13,801 nt of DNA. Source: an uncultured Streptococcus sp. (GTDB lineage: Bacteria; Bacillota; Bacilli; Lactobacillales; Streptococcaceae). The notes under the pieces are model-generated. The model did no database searches, was not told the origin of the DNA, and was given only the letters and a program-made list of their open reading frames with translations. Numbering within the stretch: the first letter of the stretch is position 1; every line of letters starts with the position of its first letter. This document shows positions 6,820 to 13,801 of the stretch, piece after piece. Location: NCBI GenBank assembly GCA_916048145.1, contig CAJZGT010000018.1, positions 1-13,801 of the forward strand. Reading direction: 5' to 3'. The position numbers and the translations under genes were made by a program.

Positions 6820-8799
6820 ATGAAAAAAAGTAGAGTATTTGTTGCAGCAGGAATTGCTTTATTAGCAACAGGTGTGTTAGTTGCTTGTGGAAATTCGAAA
6901 TCATCTGATTCGACAGCTCCAAAAGCCTACGGCTATGTTTATTCAGCTGATCCAGAAACATTGGACTATCTTATCTCTGGAAAACAGAGTACGAAAGTGG
7001 CTACTTCAAACGGAATCGATGGCCTCTTTACAAATGACAAATATGGGAACTTGACTCCTGCGGTTGCAGAAGACTGGTCTGTATCAAAAGATGGATTGAC
7101 TTATACCTACAAAATTCGTAAAGGTGTAAAATGGATGACATCTGATGGCGAAGAATATGCTGAAGTGACTGCTAAAGATTTCGTGAATGGATTGAAACAT
7201 GCGGCAGATAAAAAATCAGAAGCGCTTTACCTAGCTGAAACTTCTGTTAAGGGCCTATCTGACTATTTGACAGGTAATTCAAAAGATTTCTCTACAGTAG
7301 GTATTAAAGCGGTTGATGATTATACTCTTGAGTATACTTTGAACCAACCAGAACCATACTGGAATTCTAAGATGGCTTACTCAATTTTCTGGCCGTTAAA
7401 CGAAGAATTTGAAAAATCAAAAGGTTCTGATTTTGCTAAAGCAACAGATCCTACATCCTTACTTTATAACGGACCTTTCTTGCTTAAAGGTTTGACTGCT
7501 AAATCTTCTATCGAATTTGCTAAGAATGAGCAGTACTGGGATAAAGAGAATGTTCATTTAGATACAGTCACACTTGCATACTTTGATGGTTCAGACCAAG
7601 AATCACTTGAACGTAATTTTACAAGTGGAGCTTATAGTTTTGCTCGTCTTTACCCAACAAGTTCAAACTTCTCAAAAGTAGAGGAGTCATACAAGGATAA
7701 TATTTTCTACACTCCATCAGGAGCTGGTGTCGGAGGTTTAGGTGTAAATATCGATCGTCAAAATTACAAATATACCTCTAAAACAACAGATGATGAGAAA
7801 ACATCTACTAAGAAAGCTCTTCTTAACAAAGACTTCCGCCAAGCCTTGAACTTTGCCTTTGATCGTACAGCTTATTCTGCTCAAGTTAACGGTAAAGAAG
7901 GTGCTCCTCTAGCAGTTCGTAACCTATTTGTGAAACCGGACTTTGTTTCTGCAGGTGAAAAAACTTTCGGTGACTTGGTTGCTGAAAAAGTTACGACTTA
8001 TGGAGACGAGTGGAAAAATGTAAACTTTGCTGATGGTCAAGACGGTCTCTTTAATGCTGACAAAGCTAAAGCAGAATTTGCTAAAGCTAAAACTGCTCTG
8101 GAAGCAGAAGGTGTGAAATTCCCTATCCATTTGGATGTTCCAGTAGACCAAACGTCTAAAAACTATATTGCACGTATTCAGTCGTTCAAACAATCAGTTG
8201 AAAAAGTTTTAGGCGAAGCAAATGTTGTCGTCGATATTCAACAAATTTCTAAAGATGAATTCTTTAATGTGACTTATTATGCTGCTAATGCGGCGGCTGA
8301 GGATTGGGATCTTTCAGGTGCTGTTGGATGGAATCCTGACTATGAAGATCCATCAACTTATCTTGACATCCTTAAATCAACTAATAGTGAGCAAACGAAA
8401 ACTTATATGGGCTATGATGACCCATCAAATGCAGCTGCAGCAAAAGTTGGTATGAAAGATTACGATAAATTGCTTGATGAAGCTGGAAAAGAAACAAGTG
8501 ATCTTAACAAGCGTTATGAAAAATATGCTGCTGCTCAAGCTTGGTTGACAGACAGCTCACTCTTCTTACCAGCTATGTCTTCTAGTGGTGCTGCACCATT
8601 TATTTCTCGTGTTGTACCATTCTCAGATTCTTATAGCCAATCTGGAGATAAAGCTTCAGATGTCTACTTCAAATATGTTCAGTTACAAGATAAGGTTGTA
8701 ACAAAGGCTGATTATGAACAAGCTCGTGAGAAATGGCTCAAAGAGAAAAAAGAATCAAACGAAAAAGTTCAAAAAGAATTGACTAAACACGTTAAATAA
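6820..8799 (+). CDS. amiA: Oligopeptide-binding lipoprotein AmiA
   Basis: AmiA is the substrate-binding component of the Ami oligopeptide importer, a family 5 (OppA-like) solute-binding protein tethered to the outer face of the membrane. The 659-aa length fits pneumococcal AmiA. A lipoprotein signal peptide is clear: MKKSR, a hydrophobic core and the lipobox VLVAC with Cys23 as the lipidated residue, followed by a Ser/Asn-rich linker. The mature protein shows SBP family 5 features such as SADPETLDYL near the N-terminus, DGLTYTYKIRKGVKW around residue 88 and LLNKDFRQALNFAFDR in the middle. It is assigned as AmiA rather than the orphan paralogues AliA/AliB because it heads the complete operon. 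AGGAG precedes the start by eight bases. It supplies peptide nutrients and, in pneumococcus, influences competence and peptide sensing. Confidence 0.95.
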   Translation: MKKSRVFVAAGIALLATGVLVACGNSKSSDSTAPKAYGYVYSADPETLDYLISGKQSTKVATSNGIDGLFTNDKYGNLTPAVAEDWSVSKDGLTYTYKIRKGVKWMTSDGEEYAEVTAKDFVNGLKHAADKKSEALYLAETSVKGLSDYLTGNSKDFSTVGIKAVDDYTLEYTLNQPEPYWNSKMAYSIFWPLNEEFEKSKGSDFAKATDPTSLLYNGPFLLKGLTAKSSIEFAKNEQYWDKENVHLDTVTLAYFDGSDQESLERNFTSGAYSFARLYPTSSNFSKVEESYKDNIFYTPSGAGVGGLGVNIDRQNYKYTSKTTDDEKTSTKKALLNKDFRQALNFAFDRTAYSAQVNGKEGAPLAVRNLFVKPDFVSAGEKTFGDLVAEKVTTYGDEWKNVNFADGQDGLFNADKAKAEFAKAKTALEAEGVKFPIHLDVPVDQTSKNYIARIQSFKQSVEKVLGEANVVVDIQQISKDEFFNVTYYAANAAAEDWDLSGAVGWNPDYEDPSTYLDILKSTNSEQTKTYMGYDDPSNAAAAKVGMKDYDKLLDEAGKETSDLNKRYEKYAAAQAWLTDSSLFLPAMSSSGAAPFISRVVPFSDSYSQSGDKASDVYFKYVQLQDKVVTKADYEQAREKWLKEKKESNEKVQKELTKHVK

Positions 8800-8810
8800 A
8801 TAACTCTCAA

Positions 8811-8844
8811 GAGAACTTTCTCTCCATGAGGAGAAGGTTCTTTT
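8811..8844 (+). terminator. Intra-operon hairpin between amiA and amiC
   Basis: An imperfect stem (left arm 8811-8825, right arm 8830-8842) has an ATGA loop, two single-base bulges and a T tract at 8841-8844. It sits 12 bases after the amiA stop and 22 before amiC. Such structures after a binding-protein gene usually stabilise the upstream mRNA end or terminate part of transcription, making the lipoprotein more abundant than the permease and ATPases. Confidence 0.7.
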
Positions 8845-8865
8845 GGGATTTAAAAAGGAAACGAT

Positions 8866-10362
8866 ATGAAGAAATATATTTTTATGCGTGTCTTGCGTTC
8901 ATTGTTGTCTATTTTCTTGGTGACAACTTTAACCTACACGATTATCTATACGATGGTACCTCGTAAATTGATTTTTAAACAGGATACCAACTATAATAAG
9001 ATTGCAACCACTCCAGATAAACGGGATAATTATGAAAATACTGTTTATGAGCGTATGGGCTATATCGAGTACTACGATACCAAGGAGCTGCAAGAAAAAG
9101 CTAGTAAATTAGATTCATCGGTAACAGTTGATGCTAATGATAGCAATAAAGCGATTTATGAGAAATACATTAACCAATTAGGTAATGGCTGGACACTAGG
9201 TGTATTCTCAGAGAGTGGTCAGTTCTATGCTACGCGTGAAATTCCGATTTTTGAACGTGTTTTCAAATTCTATGCTAACTTGCTTGATATTGATCATACA
9301 AACAAGATTCAAGACCCTGAAAATCCAAACTTAGAACGCTATCTTCGCTTTGAAAATGACCCTGCTATTGGATGGTCGTTGGTTGGTTCAGGTACAAAAC
9401 ATAAGTATCTGTTGTATTTTAACAACCAATTCCCATTTGTACACCAAAATTTTGTGAATGTTAATTTAGGTGATTCTTACCCAACTTATGCAAACACTCC
9501 CGTACTTCAAGTCATTACACAAGGTCAAGGACAAACAAAGACTGGACAAGTTCAATTCCCTACTGGTAAGAAGACTTCATCTGTAGATATTTACTCACGT
9601 ACTTATAAATCACCTAGTCAGGCAGACGCTCGTGAGGTAGCCAACTATGGTAAAAATGATCCGTATACAGCTACAGAGAGCAACTATCAGTATCCATCAA
9701 TGATTGCAAGCTCTGCTGTTGCTGGATTAATTGGTTTGATTATTTCGTATGCTATTGCAATCCCTCTTGGGTCTGCTATGGCTCGCCACAAGAATACTTG
9801 GATTGATAGCTTCTCGACCGGTGCTTTGACCTTCTTGCTTGCTCTTCCAACGATTGCTTTGGTTTATATCGTTCGTTTGATTGGATCATCTATTGGTCTT
9901 CCAGATTCGTTCCCTATCTTGGGTGCTGGAGATTGGCGTTCTTATGTCTTACCAGCAGTTATTCTAGGATTGCTAGGAGCACCAAGTACAGCTATCTGGA
10001 TTCGTCGTTACATGATCGATTTGCAATCTCAAGACTTCGTTCGTTTTGCTCGTGCCAAAGGTTTGTCTGAAAAAGAAATTTCAAACAAACATATCTTTAA
10101 AAACGCAATGGTTCCTTTGGTTTCAGGTATTCCTGGTGCCGTTATCGGGGTTATCGGTGGTGCAACTCTTACTGAAACAGTCTTCGCCTTCCCAGGTATG
10201 GGTAAAATGTTGATTGACTCTGTTAAGGCGTCAAATAACTCGATGGTAGTTGGTCTTGTCTTCATCTTCACATGTATTTCTATCTTCTCACTCTTTGTAG
10301 GGGATATCTGGATGACAATGCTTGACCCACGTATTAAATTGACAGAGAAAGGAGGCAAATAA
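8866..10362 (+). CDS. amiC: Oligopeptide ABC transporter permease AmiC
   Basis: AmiC is one of the two membrane subunits of the importer (OppB type). At 498 aa it is much longer than a standard OppB (about 300). The extra length lies between the first membrane helix (about residues 10-30) and the second (about 278-300), forming a polar insert of some 245 residues predicted to face outward, toward AmiA. Further helices lie at about 318-340, 360-378, 418-440 and 462-482. The cytoplasmic EAA coupling loop that contacts the ATPases is visible as [19 protein letters not shown] at 393-411. The ribosome binding site AAGGAA is at 8855-8860. Its stop codon overlaps the amiD start (TAATG), so translation is coupled. 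Confidence 0.95.
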   Translation: MKKYIFMRVLRSLLSIFLVTTLTYTIIYTMVPRKLIFKQDTNYNKIATTPDKRDNYENTVYERMGYIEYYDTKELQEKASKLDSSVTVDANDSNKAIYEKYINQLGNGWTLGVFSESGQFYATREIPIFERVFKFYANLLDIDHTNKIQDPENPNLERYLRFENDPAIGWSLVGSGTKHKYLLYFNNQFPFVHQNFVNVNLGDSYPTYANTPVLQVITQGQGQTKTGQVQFPTGKKTSSVDIYSRTYKSPSQADAREVANYGKNDPYTATESNYQYPSMIASSAVAGLIGLIISYAIAIPLGSAMARHKNTWIDSFSTGALTFLLALPTIALVYIVRLIGSSIGLPDSFPILGAGDWRSYVLPAVILGLLGAPSTAIWIRRYMIDLQSQDFVRFARAKGLSEKEISNKHIFKNAMVPLVSGIPGAVIGVIGGATLTETVFAFPGMGKMLIDSVKASNNSMVVGLVFIFTCISIFSLFVGDIWMTMLDPRIKLTEKGGK

Positions 10363-11288
10363 TGTCAACAATCGATAAAGAAAAATTTCAGTTTGTAAAA
10401 CGTGACGATTTTGCCTCTGAAACGATTGATGCACCAGCTTATTCATACTGGGGGTCTGTCTTCAGACAGTTTCTGAAGAAAAAATCGACAGTTGCTATGC
10501 TAGGTATTTTGGTCGCTATTATTTTAATGAGCTTTATTTACCCAATGTTCTCAGATTTTGATTTCAACGATGTAAGTAAGGTAAATGACTTCAGTGCTCG
10601 CTTTATCAAGCCTAACGCTGAACATTGGTTTGGTACAGATAGTAATGGTAAATCCTTGTTTGATGGGGTTTGGTTTGGTGCGCGTAACTCTATCCTCATC
10701 TCTGTAATTGCTACTTTTATTAACCTTATAATTGGTGTTATTGTTGGTGGAATTTGGGGAATTTCAAAATCCGTTGACCGTATCATGATGGAAGTTTATA
10801 ACATTATTTCAAACATTCCATCTCTCTTGATTGTTATTGTCTTGACGTACTCAATTGGTGCTGGTTTCTGGAATTTGATTTTTGCCATGAGTGTGACAAC
10901 TTGGATTGGGATTGCTTATATGATTCGTATCCAAATCATGCGTTATCGTGATTTAGAATACAACCTCGCTTCTCAAACTCTTGGAACACCTACCTTTAAA
11001 ATCATCGTCAAAAATATTATGCCACAATTGGTATCTGTTATTGTATCTACGATGACATTGATGTTGCCAAGCTTTATCTCTTATGAAGCCTTCCTTTCCT
11101 TCTTTGGATTAGGACTACCTGTGACAGTTCCAAGTTTGGGACGTTTGATTTCAGACTATTCACAAAACGTTACGACCAACGCTTACCTATTCTGGATTCC
11201 ATTAACAACATTGATTTTGGTATCCTTATCTCTCTTTGTTGTTGGTCAAAACTTAGCGGATGCTAGTGATCCACGTACACATAGATAG
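10362..11288 (+). CDS. amiD: Oligopeptide ABC transporter permease AmiD
   Basis: AmiD is the OppC-type partner of AmiC; together they form the transmembrane channel. It is 308 aa. A cytoplasmic N-terminus of about 45 residues precedes the first helix (about 46-63). The conserved OppC segment [23 protein letters not shown] lies at about 88-110, followed by helices near 112-133, 150-168, 172-190, 222-245 and 275-297. The EAA coupling loop is [21 protein letters not shown] at 201-221. The start overlaps the amiC stop by one base, and GGAGG at 10351-10355 stands six bases upstream. Its own stop codon overlaps the ribosome binding site of amiE. Confidence 0.95.
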   Translation: MSTIDKEKFQFVKRDDFASETIDAPAYSYWGSVFRQFLKKKSTVAMLGILVAIILMSFIYPMFSDFDFNDVSKVNDFSARFIKPNAEHWFGTDSNGKSLFDGVWFGARNSILISVIATFINLIIGVIVGGIWGISKSVDRIMMEVYNIISNIPSLLIVIVLTYSIGAGFWNLIFAMSVTTWIGIAYMIRIQIMRYRDLEYNLASQTLGTPTFKIIVKNIMPQLVSVIVSTMTLMLPSFISYEAFLSFFGLGLPVTVPSLGRLISDYSQNVTTNAYLFWIPLTTLILVSLSLFVVGQNLADASDPRTHR

Positions 11289-11296
11289 GAGTAAAT

Positions 11297-12364
11297 ATGA
11301 CAAAAGAAAATAATGTAATATTGACTGCTCGCGATATTGTCGTGGAATTTGACGTTCGTGACAAAGTGTTAACGGCTATCCGAGGAGTGTCTCTGGATTT
11401 GATTGAAGGGGAAGTTCTTGCCTTAGTAGGTGAGTCTGGTTCTGGTAAATCTGTATTAACAAAAACTTTTACAGGAATGTTAGAAGATAATGGACGGATT
11501 GCTCAAGGAAGTATCGACTATCGTGGACAAGACTTGACTGCTCTGGCTTCTAACAAGGAGTGGGAGAAGATTCGTGGTGCTAAAATTGCGACCATCTTCC
11601 AAGATCCTATGACAAGTTTGGATCCAATCAATACAATCGGTAGCCAAATTACAGAAGTTATCGTTAAACACCAAGGAAAAACAGCCAAGGAAGCTAAAGA
11701 AATGGCAATCGACTATATGAAAAAAGTCGGAATTCCAGAAGCTGAGAAACGTTTTGAAGAATATCCTTTCCAATATTCTGGTGGGATGCGTCAACGTATT
11801 GTTATTGCGATAGCTCTTGCTTGTCGTCCAGATATCTTAATCTGTGATGAGCCTACAACGGCCCTAGACGTAACTATTCAAGCACAAATTATTGATTTGC
11901 TTAAAACCTTGCAAAATGAGTACCACTTTACCATTATCTTTATCACACATGACCTTGGTGTGGTAGCAAGTATTGCAGATAAAGTAGCAGTTATGTACGC
12001 TGGGGAAATTGTAGAATATGGAACTGTTGAGGAAGTCTTCTATGACCCACGCCATCCATATACATGGAGTCTCTTATCTAGCTTACCTCAGCTTGCTGAT
12101 GATAAAGGTGAATTATACTCTATCCCAGGAACACCGCCATCTCTTTATACTGAGTTGAAAGGTGATGCTTTTGCCCTTCGTTCAGACTATGCTATGCAAA
12201 TTGACTTTGAACAAAAAGCACCTAAGTTCTCTGTTAGTGATACTCACTGGGCTAAGACTTGGTTGCTTCATGAAAATGCTCCTAAAGTTGAAAAACCAGG
12301 AGTTATAGCAGATTTGCATGACAAGATTCGTGATAAAATGGGCTTTGCTCATCTAGAAGACTAG
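11297..12364 (+). CDS. amiE: Oligopeptide ABC transporter ATP-binding protein AmiE
   Basis: AmiE is the OppD-type ATPase, 355 aa, which pairs with AmiF to drive peptide import from the cytoplasmic side. Walker A GESGSGKS is at residues 45-52, the Q-loop glutamine at 102, the ABC signature SGGMRQ at 161-166, Walker B ILICDEP at 180-186 and the switch histidine at 218. The peptide-transporter C-terminal domain begins with [10 protein letters not shown] near 251. Many OppD/DppD relatives carry a four-cysteine [4Fe-4S] motif in this domain; here the equivalent positions appear to be Asp290, Ser296, Asp303 and Thr321, so no cluster is expected. AGGAG at 11287-11291 overlaps the amiD stop codon. 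Confidence 0.95.
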   Translation: MTKENNVILTARDIVVEFDVRDKVLTAIRGVSLDLIEGEVLALVGESGSGKSVLTKTFTGMLEDNGRIAQGSIDYRGQDLTALASNKEWEKIRGAKIATIFQDPMTSLDPINTIGSQITEVIVKHQGKTAKEAKEMAIDYMKKVGIPEAEKRFEEYPFQYSGGMRQRIVIAIALACRPDILICDEPTTALDVTIQAQIIDLLKTLQNEYHFTIIFITHDLGVVASIADKVAVMYAGEIVEYGTVEEVFYDPRHPYTWSLLSSLPQLADDKGELYSIPGTPPSLYTELKGDAFALRSDYAMQIDFEQKAPKFSVSDTHWAKTWLLHENAPKVEKPGVIADLHDKIRDKMGFAHLED

Positions 12365-12374
12365 GAGGAAGGAA

Positions 12375-13301
12375 ATGTCTGAAAAATTAGTAGAAATTAA
12401 AGATTTAGAAATTTCCTTCGGTGAAGGAAGTAAGAAGTTTGTTGCAGTTAAAAATGCAAACTTCTTTATCAACAAGGGAGAGACATTCTCTCTTGTAGGT
12501 GAATCCGGTAGTGGAAAAACAACCATTGGTCGTGCTATTATTGGTTTGAACAATACAAGCAAAGGTGAAATTATCTTTGATGGTCAGAAGATTAATGGGA
12601 AAAAATCACACAAGGAATCATCAGAGCTGATTCGTCGTATTCAGATGATTTTCCAAGACCCTGCAGCCAGCTTGAATGAGCGTGCGACAGTTGATTACAT
12701 TATCTCGGAAGGTCTTTATAACTACCATTTGTTTAAAGATGAAGAAGATAGACAAGAAAAAGTTCAAAAGATGATTCATGAAGTTGGGCTTTTAAAAGAA
12801 CACTTGACCCGTTACCCACACGAGTTTTCTGGTGGTCAACGTCAGCGTATCGGGATTGCCCGTGCCCTTGTTATGGAGCCTGATTTCGTTATTGCAGATG
12901 AGCCAATTTCAGCCTTGGACGTTTCTGTGCGTGCCCAAGTTTTGAACTTGCTTAAGAAATTCCAAAAAGAGTTAGGTTTGACTTATCTTTTCATTGCTCA
13001 TGATTTGTCGGTTGTTCGCTTTATTTCAGATCGTATCGCAGTTATTTATAAGGGTGTTATTGTAGAGGTTGCAGAAACAGAAGAATTGTTTAATAATCCA
13101 ATTCACCCATATACTCAGGCCTTGCTTTCAGCTGTACCAATTCCAGACCCAATCTTGGAACGCAAGAAGGTCTTGAAAGTATATGATCCAGATCAACATG
13201 ATTATGAGACAGATAAGCCATCTATGGTAGAAATTCGTCCAGGTCATTATGTTTGGGCTAATCAAGCGGAAGTAGCTCGTTATACAGCAAATCTTAGATA
13301 A
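12375..13301 (+). CDS. amiF: Oligopeptide ABC transporter ATP-binding protein AmiF
   Basis: AmiF is the OppF-type ATPase, 308 aa, the second nucleotide-binding subunit of the importer. Walker [10 protein letters not shown] is at residues 43-51, the Q-loop glutamine at 94, the signature SGGQRQ at 152-157, Walker B VIADEP at 172-177 and the switch histidine at 209. The oligopeptide/dipeptide C-terminal domain follows with [17 protein letters not shown] and ends in a PGHYVWANQ segment. A strong ribosome binding site AGGAGG at 12363-12368 overlaps the amiE stop codon. The same ATPases are reported in pneumococcus to serve the unlinked binding proteins AliA and AliB as well as AmiA. It is the last gene of the operon; a terminator follows at once. 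Confidence 0.95.
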   Translation: MSEKLVEIKDLEISFGEGSKKFVAVKNANFFINKGETFSLVGESGSGKTTIGRAIIGLNNTSKGEIIFDGQKINGKKSHKESSELIRRIQMIFQDPAASLNERATVDYIISEGLYNYHLFKDEEDRQEKVQKMIHEVGLLKEHLTRYPHEFSGGQRQRIGIARALVMEPDFVIADEPISALDVSVRAQVLNLLKKFQKELGLTYLFIAHDLSVVRFISDRIAVIYKGVIVEVAETEELFNNPIHPYTQALLSAVPIPDPILERKKVLKVYDPDQHDYETDKPSMVEIRPGHYVWANQAEVARYTANLR

Positions 13302-13312
13302 GATAATACTAC

Positions 13313-13340
13313 GAGAGGACTATTTGGTCTTCTCATTTTT
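13313..13340 (+). terminator. Rho-independent terminator of the ami operon
   Basis: GAGAGGAC (13313-13320) pairs with GTCTTCTC (13327-13334), an 8-bp stem including one G-T wobble, with a 6-base loop and an ATTTTT tail (13335-13340). It starts 11 bases after the amiF stop codon. Confidence 0.8.
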
Positions 13341-13343
13341 AGT

Positions 13344-13378
13344 TTAAAAAATCCCCTTTTACAATTTTGTAAAAGGGG
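13344..13378 (-). terminator. Rho-independent terminator of trkH (minus strand)
   Basis: CCCCTTTTACAA (13353-13364) and TTGTAAAAGGGG (13367-13378) form a perfect 12-bp stem. On the minus strand it is followed by ATTTTTT (complement of 13346-13352), the right polarity for the convergent trkH gene. On the plus strand no T tract follows, but the stem gives a second barrier behind the ami terminator. Confidence 0.85.
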
Positions 13379-13391
13379 AGTAATGCTGTAA

Positions 13392-13801
13392 TTAACGTTT
13401 AGACCAAGTTCTCTTCATAAAGAGAAGTAGGATTGGATAAATCTCCAAACGACCTGCAATCATTGCAAAGGAGAGGAGAATTTTTGAGATAGGACTAAAG
13501 ATTGAGAAACTAGAAGTGGTTCCTAGAATAGGTCCTATATTATTGAAACAGCTAAAGACAGCGCTAGTCACAACCAGAGAATCATTGCTATCTAGGCTGA
13601 CAATAAAGATAAGCGCGAGCAAAATCATAGCATAGATGACAAAGTACTTGAGAATCTTATGTTGGGTATCTTTGTCAATCACCGTTTTGTTAACATGGAG
13701 GGTCAAAACACGGTGGGGCGATAGAATTGACAAAATCTGATTTTTAGCAATTTTTGAAAGGATGAGGCCTCGAATAACCTTGAGTCCACCTGCGGTTGAA
13801 C
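13392..13801 (-). CDS. trkH: TrkH-type K+ uptake membrane subunit, C-terminal part (runs off the window)
   Basis: This is the C-terminal 135 residues of a TrkH/KtrB-superfamily potassium transporter subunit, reading leftward; the frame stays open to the end of the window, so the start is not visible. Family marks are STAGGLKV at the visible N-terminal end, the fourth pore-loop region SAVFSCFNNIGP, and the near C-terminal MIAGRLEIYPILLLF, followed by a basic tail. Two long hydrophobic segments flank the pore loop. A TTG inside the frame at 13733 is not the real start, because the STAGGLK segment lies upstream of it. TrkH proteins work with a cytoplasmic NAD-binding TrkA/KtrA subunit; whether that gene lies beyond the window cannot be seen. 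The gene converges on ami. Confidence 0.88.
   Translation of the reverse strand, partial: STAGGLKVIRGLILSKIAKNQILSILSPHRVLTLHVNKTVIDKDTQHKILKYFVIYAMILLALIFIVSLDSNDSLVVTSAVFSCFNNIGPILGTTSSFSIFSPISKILLSFAMIAGRLEIYPILLLFMKRTWSKR

Noticed and set aside
13392..13733. A separate 113-aa minus-strand gene beginning at the TTG at 13733.
   Set aside because: The frame continues to the window edge and encodes the conserved STAGGLK segment of TrkH, so this is an internal codon of a truncated-by-window gene.

Overview
The window reads as the chromosome of a low-GC Gram-positive coccus, almost certainly a mitis-group Streptococcus (S. pneumoniae / S. mitis / S. oralis / S. infantis type). The reasons are the competence nuclease EndA with the DRGH motif at residues 157-160, the EpuA-EndA pair, the complete ami oligopeptide permease operon with product lengths I recall for pneumococcus (659, 498, 308, 355 and 308 aa), AT-rich promoters with extended -10 elements, and a tRNA-Cys without an encoded CCA. 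It looks like core genome: I see no insertion sequence, prophage, CRISPR array, toxin-antitoxin pair or base-composition break.

Layout. (1) 21-2121: after the terminator of an unseen upstream gene, a tight three-gene operon rsmD - coaD - sepM-like (16S rRNA methyltransferase, CoA biosynthesis, membrane-anchored PDZ/Lon-like protease), with each start overlapping the previous gene. (2) 2179-4760: DUF1146 membrane protein - murA family - epuA - endA, with a small terminator-like hairpin before endA and a strong one after it. (3) 4916-6247: a monocistronic CNNM/CBS/CorC membrane protein with its own promoter and terminator. (4) 6388-6557: a solitary tRNA-Cys(GCA) on the minus strand with a near-consensus promoter and its own terminator. 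(5) 6560-6819: a 260-base, very AT-rich regulatory region. (6) 6820-13301: amiA-amiC-amiD-amiE-amiF, a complete oligopeptide ABC importer. (7) 13392-13801: the C-terminal end of a convergent TrkH-type K+ transporter that runs off the window.

How the parts work together. AmiA (lipoprotein) captures peptides, AmiC and AmiD form the channel, and AmiE and AmiF supply ATP hydrolysis. In this group the system supplies amino-acid nutrition and admits signalling peptides. A sequence matching 14 of 15 positions of the CodY consensus lies directly upstream of the best ami promoter, which suggests repression when amino acids are plentiful. A hairpin between amiA and amiC would let the binding protein exceed the transporter subunits.

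I did not find a clear undescribed system. The least ordinary signals are in the non-coding DNA. Two genes (rsmD and the DUF1146 gene) have an extended -10 box (shared TGGTATAATA) placed so that transcription should start on the A of the start codon, with no Shine-Dalgarno sequence, so they are probably leaderless. The same geometry at the ami promoter would start the mRNA on an out-of-frame 14-codon mini-ORF that overlaps the amiA start. AmiE also lacks the C-terminal cysteines that hold an iron-sulfur cluster in many OppD/DppD relatives.
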